Assembly: GCA_948567375.1 (NCBI GenBank)
Contig: OX419755.1
Span: 73,164,944 to 73,228,943 of the forward strand
DNA from: Lunularia cruciata
Lineage: Eukaryota; Streptophyta; Marchantiopsida; Lunulariales; Lunulariaceae
Direction: 5' to 3'
DNA: 64,000 nucleotides
Of the stretch, positions 42,837 through 53,398 are shown piece by piece (the first letter of the stretch is position 1; every line of letters starts with the position of its first letter). The notes beneath the pieces were generated by a model. It did not search any database. It was given only the letters and a program-made list of their open reading frames with translations, and was not told the origin of the DNA. A program made the position numbers and the translations under genes.

Positions 42837-43310
42837 ATGGAGGGTCATCAAGAGTGGAAATTGAGATTATGCAAGGTTCCCCAAGGGTTTGAGGTGATTG
42901 TAGGGGTGGATTTGAGGAAAAGAGAGTTTACAATAGAATTTGAAGAGAGTGTTGAGAGGATCCAAAAACCTACACCACTTGGAGGAAAGAGTGAGTCTAA
43001 GTGCTTTCTATGTGGAGAGAAGGGACATAAGGCAAGTTCATGTCCATTAACCTTTGAGAGCAAGAGATTGAGGGAAAGGAGAGGCTTACTTGACTTGGGT
43101 TTGCATGTTGGACCTTCTTCACCAAGATTGGGAGGGAGAAGATCTAAGACCAAGGAGTTGTGTGAGGTTTGTGGAGTTGAAGGACTTCCAAAAGGACATG
43201 AGTGTAGTGGAGTAAAAGCACTTTTGGAAACTTTGGTGAAGGATCTTGGAGAGAGTCTTAGTACAGCTACAGAAATACTACCACCTTCATCAGCTAGTTC
43301 TCAAGATTAG
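42837..43310 (+). CDS. G1 ORF1 zinc-knuckle protein, copy E
   Basis: 157 codons, intact, with CFLCGEKGHKASSC and CEVC...GHEC. It reads the same as ORF1 of B. It lies 237 bp before the gag start of E. Confidence 0.62.
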   Translation: MEGHQEWKLRLCKVPQGFEVIVGVDLRKREFTIEFEESVERIQKPTPLGGKSESKCFLCGEKGHKASSCPLTFESKRLRERRGLLDLGLHVGPSSPRLGGRRSKTKELCEVCGVEGLPKGHECSGVKALLETLVKDLGESLSTATEILPPSSASSQD

Positions 43311-43547
43311 TGATGGAGATAATCTTTCAACTTATGGATAAACTATCCATGAGAGTTAGATTAATATGCACTCTAGGATTTGATGTTGCTATAGAAATCT
43401 TGGAGCAACCTGAACCTTTTGTGTTCCCTAGAGTGGATTATTCTCAGATGGTGTTAGTCATGTATATACTCTATTAGTAATAGAGTGAGAGAAAAGAAAA
43501 GAGAAAAAAAAAAAATTAAGAGAAAAGAAAGATAGTGAGGGGTTAAG

Positions 43548-46500
43548 ATGGGGAAACTTCCGGTTTTCTTTGGCAAGGATGGAGAAGATGTGGAGGCCTT
43601 TGTGAGAGACTTCAAGAGAGCTTGCACAGGAAACAATGAGAGGAGGAAGAATGAGTGGGCCTCATTATTACCAGATTTCTTTGAGGATGCAGCACTTACA
43701 TGGTATGAGTCAGAATACCAAAAGAGAGAGAGGAGAGAGGGGGAAGAGGAGTCTTGGGAGACTTTGACTTCAGCACTCATTGAGAACTTTCTTCCTGATG
43801 AGAGTTATAAGAGATTGATGAGTGAGGTTACATTTCTCAAGCAAGGAGATGGAGAGAAAGTGAGGGTCTATGTGGAAAGAGTGGAAAAGTTGGAGTCCAG
43901 ATTTCGCATAGTGTTGAGGAAGGGTGGGGATGATGTGGAGACTACAATGATTGGCATAGGGGCCATGCTCACCAAGAATTTTGTGGGAGGATTGAGACCA
44001 CAAACTAGAAGCAAGGTGAGATATGAGAAACCTTCTTCCAAGGTTGAAGCTATCAAGATCGCAATTCGTATGGAGGAGAGTTTGGAAGGGGATGAGAGTG
44101 ATTTGGTGGTGAAGGAGGTTGTGCATCCTCCTCAAGGCTACAAGTATGGTGGAACTTCTGATACTTTGGTGACAAGGGTTGCACCACAAGTAGTAGTTGC
44201 TCCAATTCTTGCACCTCCACCAAAAGATCCACTCCAAACCATCACAGAACAACTTGCGGATCTCAAGATCAATGTGGTGCAACTATGGGAGAAGAGAGAG
44301 GTGGATCAGAATGTAGGGAGAGGACCTAGGAGTTATGGAAACTATCCATATAGAGGAGGCCAACCAGCCAACAATTTCAATGATAGAAATTGTTTTGGTT
44401 GTGGAGGAAGAGGCCATATCCAAAGGAATTGCCCAAATTCCACTTACCATGGAGGAAGGGGTTATGAGGGAGCCAATAGAGGGAAAGAGGGAGGTAGTGA
44501 AACCCAAGTGGCTCCTAATCCCAACAAAGGTAAGGGGATAGCATCCATAGATGTGGTTGAGAGCAAGTATGAGAAGGGAGAGTGCTCAAACTCCAAGGGT
44601 CTTAATTTGGAGCTTTTGGCACAAGAGAAGAAGAGAGCTCGTTTTGCAGAGGATGTTCACTCTTCTCAAGGATTTACTTCAAGCAAGGATACTCCTATGT
44701 CTACTAGGAGCACTCGCACCTCAACACCATCAACAACAAAGACTCCAAGGAAGAAGTTGGGGATGGAGGACTTCTTGATCTCAAAGCAACAATGGAACTA
44801 CAATGTGTTGGAGGATGTTGGTAGTCACAAGGCTAACATCACAGTGGGCCAATTAATTGCTTTGAACCCTACCTTGAGAAAGGAGCTTAGAGGTGGTTTG
44901 AGTTCTACAAGGAGCAAGAAGAAGAAGAAGGCAAAAGTTCAAGTATCAATGGGGGTGGTGGATGCCAAGCCAGCACCATGGGAGGCTTGTGAATATGCCT
45001 CCAAGATTGATGTGAGAGTGAATGGTCACAACATCAAGGATGCATTGGTTGATGGAGGATCAGCAGTGAATGCCATGTCAGAAAGGTTGATGAAGAAGTT
45101 GGGTATGATACCCTCAAGACCTTCAACATTTGTGGTGAGCATGGCAAACAAGCAACAAGTTCGACCAGTAGGGGTGATGGATAAGGTGGTAGTTTCAGTT
45201 ATGGGAGTTCAAAATCTCATGACTTTCCAAGTCTTGAAGGATTCAAGCTATGACTTACTTCTTGGGAGGCCATGGTTGAGAGCAGCACGCACCACTGATC
45301 GATGGCACAAAGGGTACTTGAGGATTGGGCCATCAAACCATAGAGTCACTGTTCCTGTGACTAACACCACCAACACTTCACATTCAGATACCCCATCTTC
45401 TAATTATTGGGAATCAGATTCTGAAGAAGGAGCTTCAGGTGTGGACACAAGCATGGAAGAGGAGACTTCCACGGAGGAGGATGAATCTGAATCTGATTCA
45501 GATGTGTATCCTTTGTGTGCTATGGATTTTGCACCTAAGCCAGAGGTTTTGAAGGACCCAGATAAATCACCATTGACACTTGAGGAGGTAGAGAGAAGGT
45601 TATCTACCCTCAAGTATGGCCCAAATGTTACCAAGGAGGAGAAGGTGAGATTTGAGGAGATTTTCTGCAAGTTCATCCATGTGTTTGCTTTTAGTTACAA
45701 GGATTTGAAGGAAGTCACCTTGGAGGAGCACAAGATAGAGGTGGAGTCACATGCAAGACCAATCCGCCAAAAGCAACGTCGCATTAGCCCACCAATATCT
45801 TTGGTTGTGAAGGAGGAGATTGATAAGCTCAAGGAGGCTGGATTTATCTTTGAGGTGGAGAATTCAGAATGGGTGTCTCCAATTGTCATTGTGAAGAAAA
45901 AGAATGGCAAGCTTCGGGTATGTGTGGATTACAAGAAGCTTAATGCTGTTACCAAGAAGGACTACTACCCATTGCCATTCATTGATGAGATCTTGGAGGA
46001 GGTTGCAGGTCATGAGAGGTACAGTTTTGGAGATGGTTATAGTGGATATAACCAAATAAAGATTGCACCAGAGCATCAACAACTCACCACATTCACCACA
46101 CCTTGGGGAACTTACGCTTTCAAGGTCATGCCTTTTGGGCTTTGCAATGCTCCAGCCACATTCCAACGGTTCATGAACAAGGTATTTGAACCTTTCATTG
46201 GGAAATTTGTGAGAGATTTCATTGATGACTTTTGTGTCTATGGGAGCAAGGAGGAGCACTTTGAGCACCTAATCAAAGTCTTGCAACGCTTGGATGAGGC
46301 AAATGCATCACTCAACCCAGAGAAGTGCATTTTTGGATGTGAAGAAGGTCTACTTTTGGGGCACATCATCTCCAAGGATGGAATAGCAGTTGATCCTGAG
46401 AAGGTGAGGAAAATCTCAGACCTTCCATTCCCTTCAAGCTTGACAAAGTTACGCCAATTCTTGGGAATGGTTGGGTACTATAGGAGGTTCATCTTCTCAT

Positions 46501-46895
46501 TTTCCAACAAGGCTTATGCATTGACCATCTACATGAAGAAGGGTGTAGATTACATGGTGATTTTGGAAGACAAGGAGGCTCTCAAAGCTTTTGAGGAGCT
46601 CAAGCAATCCCTTGTTGTAGCTCCAATTCTTGCTAAACCTGATTGGATTAAGCCTTTCATCCTCTACACTGATGCTTCTAATGTAGCTATAGGATGCACT
46701 CTTAGTCAATTAGACCAAGATGGGCATGATCATCCAATAGCTTATGCTAGTAGGCAGATGGTTTCAGCAGAGAAGAACTACTCTGTCACAGAGAGAGAAG
46801 GGTTGGCAGTGATCTTTGGTCTCAAGAAGTTTAGACACTACTTGATTGGAGGGCTAAAGTTAGTCATAGCTAAGATAGATGGGACCTTACTTTAG
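43548..46895 (+). pseudogene. G1 gag-pol of copy E, truncated in RNase H
   Basis: Open for 1115 codons: gag with CFGCGGRGHIQRNC, protease VDGGSAVNAM, complete RT with FIDDF, and RNase H to RHYLIGG. It then runs 14 codons into LTR sequence and stops. The end of RNase H and all of integrase are lost. Private changes include IGNN to TGNN and SYERL to SYKRL. RPQTRSK is shared with F. Confidence 0.9.
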
Positions 46896-47416
46896 AGGAA
46901 GTAGAAAAGATGAGCACCACTATTTTGGATTTTAGTGTGTTGACCTGGTATTATTCCTAGGTGTTTGGCTTTGGGGAAAGAGTTGAGAACTCTTGGGCCC
47001 GCAAGCCTTTTTGTTTTGGATTCTTCTTTAGTCCAAGGATAGCCCATGTGAAGGAATCCTTGCTTTAGTGGTTGGGTCAAGATAAGGGGAATATGCCCAT
47101 GTGAATGGATATTCCTTTCTACTTTTTGACTTTACTTGACTTTTAGTCTAGTAACTTGAGTTACTACGGTAATTAGTAACTTTGGTACGTAACTATTTCA
47201 CAAGTATATAAACAAGGAGTGAGGAGGTACTCATCATCCTTTCATTTGCAACTATCTCTCTCTCATTGAGTTCTCTAGTGAGCAATGTCTTGAGTCTTGG
47301 AGTGTTAGCCTTGGAGGAGTATGATGGAGTTGGGGTTCCTTGCCTTCTTAGTCCATGGTGCGCTACCATAATAGCCATCAGAGGTTCATCCTGAGTGAGA
47401 GACAGGCCGGCTCACA
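46853..47416 (+). repeat. Partial 3' LTR of G1 copy E
   Basis: 564 bp, from GCTAAAGTTAGTCATAGC to GGCTCACA. The outer U3 is missing. Confidence 0.9.
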
Positions 47417-47420
47417 GTTC

Positions 47421-47987
47421 TGACTTCTAACCTTCGCCATGTGAGTCCCATCGTTCAGGACTTTGCTCTCCATTCTAAACTGAGTAATGAAGGGCTGTCC
47501 TAGGATCACTAGGTAGGGCAAGGTATCATGCACAAACACATTAATAGGCTCTACCACATTCCCTATCTTGATTCTGACATTCGGACAAGCTCCCCACAAT
47601 GCATTTCTGGTTCTATTCACTGATTTTACCTTCCAGTGAATGTCACGGTCCACCTTCCAACGGCCTCATCGTAGGCGTAGACCGCCTTTGTCATGAGGTT
47701 GACCTCAGATCTTGAATCAATCAGTGCTCTCACCGGGTTTTTCACTCCTTGCATCTCGATCTTGCACTCGCTGCACTCCTCGCCCAAAAAGAGTCCTGCA
47801 CCTCTTCTGACAAGGGCACAAAAGACTTCTCATCCTCAAGAGCAGCATCATAGACACGTGCTTCTTGGGTCCAATCCTTTGGCCTTTCCTGTTCAAGCTC
47901 TAGGCCAAAAGTCCCCACCTCTCCTTCAGCCTCACTCCCGTCCTCGTACAACAAAGACATGTGCGGTCCTTCCTTGTAGAATCATTA
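47421..47987 (-). pseudogene. G4 protease region of element Z
   Basis: Minus strand. 47653-47421 (open to 47378 through the E junction) reads NALWGACPNVRIKIG...NVFVHDTLPYLVILGQPFI, a retropepsin-like C-terminal half (ILGQPF corresponds to ILGRPW of G1). 47960-47742 is an acidic linker. The catalytic Asp region (47650-47740: ALIDSRSEVNLMTK-like reading) is present but interrupted by frame changes. Confidence 0.6.
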
Positions 47988-48550
47988 TGTGGTGCCCACA
48001 TTTTTTTTTCTATTTATTAGCATTTGAGGCAAGAAGTAAGCACGGAAAGCCAAATTGCAAAAGAAGTAATGGACGGAAGTGACTTTGGAGGAAATCCGAA
48101 GAAGGCGAGATCAGATCCAATGATGGAGGTACTCAGAAGAGGGGTACAACGAAAAAAGTCCGAAGAGCATTGTCTTCGGGTCAGAAAGTGCAGGTGATAC
48201 AATGACCATTTAACAACCTTGGTAAGTGGCAAGAAAGTACACTTCAAGAAACGGCGGAGGTAGAAGAAGCATGTCTTGACAATGACAGGACAGCAACACA
48301 CAGAAGAGGGGAAGTTGAATTTGAAATCGACTGAAGAATGATTGCAATTCGGGGTAATATAAAATTGCAATTGCGCACAGACAAGTTGAATATGCCAAGT
48401 AAATTTCCAATTCCTTTGAGTAGTCGTCCTATAGTAATGCATGTCTGAAAGCCAATTGAGAGTGCAATTTTCCGAAATCCAGAAGGGGTTAGAGTGTCTC
48501 GTCCAAGAGAGGGCATAGTTATTTAGTGCCAAAGAACAAGAGAGCATATC

Positions 48551-50925
48551 ATGGCAAAGAAGGTCACAAATGCTCTAGTGGTGCAAAGTTTTGCAATTTG
48601 TAGGTTAAATGTGGTAGCCAGAATAGAGGTCTTGAATAGACTTCGTATTAAGCTTTTAGCATGGAACTGGAATTTCAGTTTCCCAAGAGTGATGGTAGAG
48701 ATAGCTGCTAGTAATTATGATGAGGGCCCCAAAGTCGAAGGGAAGAGAGGGAATCCGGCTTGATGGACTGAGTCGGATTGGAGGTTAGTGTTGGGGAAGG
48801 AAGCAAGAGAATCGACAGGGATCACCTTCCATCGGAAGTGTGATGCTGCAGAAGAGACGGCTGAAATCCGAAATTCTTTCTTTGCTCTGAGAACCACAAA
48901 TGGCTACAAGGTGAGGTCCTATCGGGATCCGATTAGAAGAAGTATTGTGGGGTTGATTATGGCCATGTTCAAGCTAGAACGAACAACTTACATGAACATG
49001 CAGCAAGTGGTCTACTTCCACCAAATGTTTGCAGGGGAAAGGTAAATTGGGCAAAGTGTTTTCACCACCGAACGAGGCGGATGGTGATCAATTGGAGGAC
49101 AGGTTCACCTCCACATTATTTTGCACCATTTGCAACATATTTCTACTTCGGGTTGAATTTGCTAACAGTGGAGGAGAGGCATTGCATGGTGTCACATTTC
49201 CATCTTGATTTAGGACGGGAAGTGGATGAAGAAGAGCGAAAATATATGACACACTTGTGAGCCAATGATGATCACTTCTTGAAGACGGGACAATGGAAGA
49301 TGGAAGAAGTCACAAGTCCAAAGAAGAAGAAGCGGAGTAAACCCAAAGAAGGAAAGTCGCCTCTAGCTCAAAGGAAGACTCGAAGACTGGTTGTGCAGAG
49401 TAAGAAGATGGTGAGAGAAGCATCATCAAAATCAGAATCTGAAGAAGAAATAGAGTCGTAAGGAGAGGAATCAGAAGAGGATGAACTCACCTTACAAAGT
49501 GAGGAGTTTGGAAGTGAGAGTGAGGGGAACCTGAGGTTTAGCAAGCGGTTGGAGTCAGTGAAGCTTGTCATGCAATGGTTGACAGAGTACCTGGAACAAC
49601 AAGTCATTGCGTAGCCTTGGTGGTAGACAAGCAAAGACCAAAGGAAAAGAAGGAATATCCTGCAGGGCCGAGTTCAATTGGTAAACGGGAAGAGAGTTTA
49701 GAAGCGGTGTCTCTAAAGATACAAAGATCGCGACTTCGGCAGAAGGAGCCGATGGAGGAGCCAAAGTACAAAGACGAAGACGGCAACAAAGATGAAGAGA
49801 ACTTTGGTGTGATACTATATCTAAGAAAGGTTGTCACACCATTGTTGGAAGTACTAAAGGAGCATCAGAAAGTAATTCCCCAAGATCATAGAAAGGTGAC
49901 GAATGAGTTGCAGGTGGTGAAGCATCTGTTGAGTGAAGTGAAGGGGTTGCAGGAGCAAGAAGTCCAAAGAAATGAAGAAATTGAATAACTTCGGAGGGAT
50001 GAAGTCTTGAAGAAGAAGACTTTCAAGATGTTACAAGAGAGCTACAAGTCAAGAGGGAAAGAACTACAAAAGCAAGCAGGGGAATTGAAGGAGCAGGCAA
50101 TGTTGCTAAGCAAAATGAAGGAGGAAGTTAGTGATGTGCGCATCAAGAGTATTCATTTGAAGGTGACGGTAACAATAATGGAGCAGGAGTTGGACAGCTT
50201 GAAGAAGAGTGCAGCCGGGAAGGATCAAGCATGGCAGAGAGAGTTAGCAATCAGACATGAAGAAGAAGAAAGATTGTGTGAGCTAGTGCAAAGTGCGGAG
50301 CTACAAAGTTCACATTATGCGGAGGAGAAGAAGATGCTCGCTGCTGAGTACAAAGATGAGCTAAAGATGTATCGTGAAGAGCTGAAGGTAGAGCGATTGC
50401 AAGGGTCTGAGTCGGAATCGGTGGGAGACATAGCAGGCAAATTGAGAGCTATGTTGTGCACTGAGGCTAAAGGGAGATTAGAAGAGGCACGTTTGCATGA
50501 GCTCAAGTTGCTTGTACAGGAAACTTGGAAGAGGAGAGTTAAAGATGTAGATATGAATATTTTGCTGATCAGATTGAGGGAGAGAGTAGATCAGAAGATG
50601 TTAAAAGTAGAGGACAACGTTAGTCTCAGATTAGATTTAGTCAATTCAGAGTTAGAGAAAATTAGGAGCAATGTGATAGGGGAGAAGAAGTCTGATGTTG
50701 CAAACATCAGAGTTCAAGTGTCTATCAGAATTGTTACTAGAGACATTAGAGAGGAGTGGGTCAGGAGATAAAGAGTTAGATAAGTCACTCCTTAGTGCAA
50801 TTGTAGTTCCTAGTGTAGAAGTAGTGAAGGAATTAGTAGTTGTAGATATACCCGAAGAAGGAGAAGTACTAGGAAGATCATCGGGTTTGGAAGCCAATGA
50901 TGAGGTAGACATCGGATCGGGGTAA
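48551..50925 (+). pseudogene. N2 coiled-coil protein, nearly full copy
   Basis: Start MAKKVTNALVVQSFAICRLNVVARIE, homologous to the N2a start. A TGA at 48761-48763 replaces a codon that reads Arg in N2a. The globular region 48788-49257 (NGYKVRSYRDP, ERTTYMNM, FHQMFAG; a one-base frame change near 49045; PPHYFAPFATYFYFGLNLL) ends at a TGA (49258-49260) in the same position as in N2a. Then a Lys-rich patch KKKKRSK (nuclear-localisation-like), an acidic Ser/Glu stretch, and long coiled coil (49575-50650; the 50007-50771 frame alone gives 254 codons of Glu/Lys/Leu heptads). The acidic C-terminus ends ANDEVDIGSG. It was probably about 700-800 aa. No enzyme motif is seen. A structural or nucleic-acid-associated role is only a guess. 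Confidence 0.62.
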
Positions 50926-51059
50926 GTAACAATTTTGAGATAGGAAGAGGCAGATATGAAGAGGCAGATATGAAGAGATGGATTGTCAGTTTGGATCTGT
51001 AGGTAGGAAAAGATGTTAGGAAGCGGTACATTAGTAGGAAGAATTATCGTTTGCTTCAG

Positions 51060-51067
51060 TATTTAAG
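51060..51067 (+). promoter_or_regulatory. TATA-like box of N2c
   Basis: TATTTAAG in the conserved 3' block, about 680 bp from the CA end, matching N2a at 10367. Confidence 0.4.
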
Positions 51068-51740
51068 GGGAGCATTTGCAATACTATGTTGTTCAATATT
51101 CAAATTTCTGAATATAGATAAAGCGAAGTGCTGATTTTAGTGCTCGTCACTTAAGCTTAATTCCGATTGTCAATTCTATGTTTGTGTTTGTGAGTGTGTG
51201 GAGAATTTCAAAGTGCAAGTCAGTGTGTCTGTGGATGTTGGATTCTGTAGCCTTGATCTTCATTCTGTGTGTTTGATCTTGAGTGAAGTGCATCGGAGCA
51301 ATGCCTTGACAGATCTGAGAAGAATTGTAGTGTTGGTAGTATTTTGCATTTGTGAGTGCAACATGAAGTTGATGTGAAGCAATTTTGATCAAGGAAGTTG
51401 TGCCTTCAGTGGAGGGGTGGAACACAATTTTGAGGTGAAATCATTCTTTGCAATGAAGTGCCATCTTGGGGAGAATCTGAATCATCACAATCAAGAGTTG
51501 TTTGGACATAATTTGCTATGTTGTGATTATGTGTGTGTGTATTCGTGACAAGTTGTCAAGATTGTGAGCTTGTTACTCTCTTTTGGGTGTAGTTTCTACC
51601 TGAGAGATTAAAGAAGAAATCAAGAAGAACTACATTGTTACTATTTGACTTTGTATTTGGACATTTCTGAATCGTATCTCTATGGGAATGAACTTTACTT
51701 ACCCAATTACCGCAAAAGTGATATTTGCTAGGTTGTCACA

Positions 51741-52667
51741 CATTTCTTCTTTGCCTTGACAAGGATAAGGTCCTGCACATCCTTCCTCAAGCTACCAAAG
51801 AACTCTTTGTTTGTGAAACCCCTCACCTCTTGTTTCCAAAACTTTTTGGCGATCTCTTGAGGATCTAGTTCCATTTCTATGTCCCGGCTCAACAGCCAAC
51901 CCGGTCCCTTCCTAGGAGATCTCTCTCACGGCTTTGGTTTGCTGCCCCATCTACGTCCATTTGGGACTCTTCTCCAACACCCAAATTCTGATCCTTGCTC
52001 TTCTGTGCATTGCTAAATTGCACCTCTTTCCTTCTGACCTGCCTCCTCTTCGGTTCCACTCACTGCTGCTTTTCCCTTGCCTGCCCTTCACTCTTTATCC
52101 GCTGATCAGATTTTTGTTTCTCTTCCACCATAGCATCCCAAGTAGCACCAACTTCCGTAGTGATGGCAATTATTGCCACCGGCACATCCCACCCCAACTT
52201 CCTACGGACCTGCTCTGCAAGTCTCTTCTTCTCAACTTCTCCTCGGTCAGCACATTGTTTCACTTCACTCATTGCACTATACACACTAGGCTCAAAAGCA
52301 GCGATTGCCATACTTACTTCATGTTTGCCCATGTGTCTTTCCAATAGAGCCTTCATGCCTCCCCTGTTACCGTTCAACGGTATTGGCTCTCCAGTATCAT
52401 AGAAGGCTATCTTCTTCATCCTGGTTTTACCAACAAACTTCACCCATTGTTTGCGTACTGCCTTTGATAGCTCTTGGCAGTCTCTTTTGGCATGACTCTT
52501 ATTGTCACACCACATGCACCCATAGGGTTGCCTCCTCTCTCCATCCGTCCTTGTCATGCTACTCCCACTCTACAATTGGTCGACCTTGGTGGTCAGAATC
52601 TTCAGCCCCTCCATCAGTCGTGAGATCTCATCCATTGCTCCTTCTTTGGTCATCTCACTCCCTCGCT
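51741..52667 (-). pseudogene. G4 gag C-terminal part with zinc knuckle, element Z
   Basis: Minus strand. After F it reads MTKEGAMDEISRLMEGLKIL, a stop, then the open frame 52557-52060 with the CCHC knuckle CMWCDNKSHAKRDC, and a downstream Ala/Glu-rich part. It continues to KAKKKM at the N2c insertion site. It forms the nucleocapsid side of gag. Confidence 0.75.
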
Positions 52668-52671
52668 GTTC

Positions 52672-53350
52672 TGTGAGCCGGCCTGTCTCTCACTCAGGAT
52701 GAACCTCTGATGGCTATTATGGTAGCGCACCATGGACTAAGAAGGCAAGGAACCCCAACTCCATCATACTCCTCCAAGGCTAACACTCCAAGACTCAAGA
52801 CATTGCTCACTAGAGAACTCAATGAGAGAGAGATAGTTGCAAATGAAAGGATGATGAGTACCTCCTCACTCCTTGTTTATATACTTGTGAAATAGTTACG
52901 TACCAAAGTTACTAATTACCGTAGTAACTCAAGTTACTAGACTAAAAGTCAAGTAAAGTCAAAAAGTAGAAAGGAATATCCATTCACATGGGCATATTCC
53001 CCTTATCTTGACCCAACCACTAAAGCAAGGATTCCTTCACATGGGCTATCCTTGGACTAAAGAAGAATCCAAAACAAAAAGGCTTGCGGGCCCAAGAGTT
53101 CTCAACTCTTTCCCCAAAGCCAAACACCTAGGAATAATACCAAGTCAACACACTAAAATCCAAAATAGTGGTGCTCATCTTTTCTACTTCCTCTAAAGTA
53201 AGGTCCCATCTATCTTAGCTATGACTAACTTTAGCTAACCATGACTAATATAGAACCATCCTTTATCTCTATATAAATAATATCTCTTAAGTACTTGTAA
53301 TACCAAGCTAAATATCACAATACCACACACATGCACAAATGGGTGTTACA
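52672..53350 (-). repeat. 3' LTR of G1 copy F
   Basis: 679 bp on the minus strand, TG...CA. The palindrome (53370-53391) and polypurine tract (53351-53359) lie just inside. Confidence 0.93.
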
Positions 53351-53398
53351 TTTACCCCCGGACTAAGTTTTCACTTTGTCCTCAAAGTGAAGGTCTCT

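Larger units (their letters stand above)
41298..47416 (+). mobile_element. G1 copy E: young element with a deletion from RNase H into the 3' LTR
   Basis: 6119 bp. It has a full 679-bp 5' LTR (41298-41976), leader, small ORF, ORF1, and gag-pol to the middle of RNase H. It then jumps at 46853 to the interior of the 3' LTR, with GG(G)CTAAAG at the join. About 1.68 kb is missing (RNase H end, integrase, polypurine tract, first ~115 bp of the 3' LTR). The GTTC duplication is intact, so the deletion came after insertion or was carried on an already deleted template with a repaired end. Confidence 0.92.
47988..51740 (+). mobile_element. N2c: pol-less TG...CA element, full length 3753 bp
   Basis: It starts TGTGGTGCCC and ends GGTTGTCACA. 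The flanks CATTA (47983-47987) and CATTT (51741-51745) are a 5-bp duplication with one mismatch, and the G4 frame rejoins across it. It has the complete N2 gene remnant and the TATA-like box at 51060. I compared the first and last ~150 bp and found no direct repeat, so this is not an ordinary two-LTR element. It looks like a very long solo LTR or an unclassified element. Confidence 0.78.

Noticed and set aside
47988-51740. N2c as an ordinary LTR retrotransposon with two LTRs
   Set aside because: The first and last few hundred bases share no direct repeat beyond the TG/CA ends, and no primer-binding site or polypurine tract was found.
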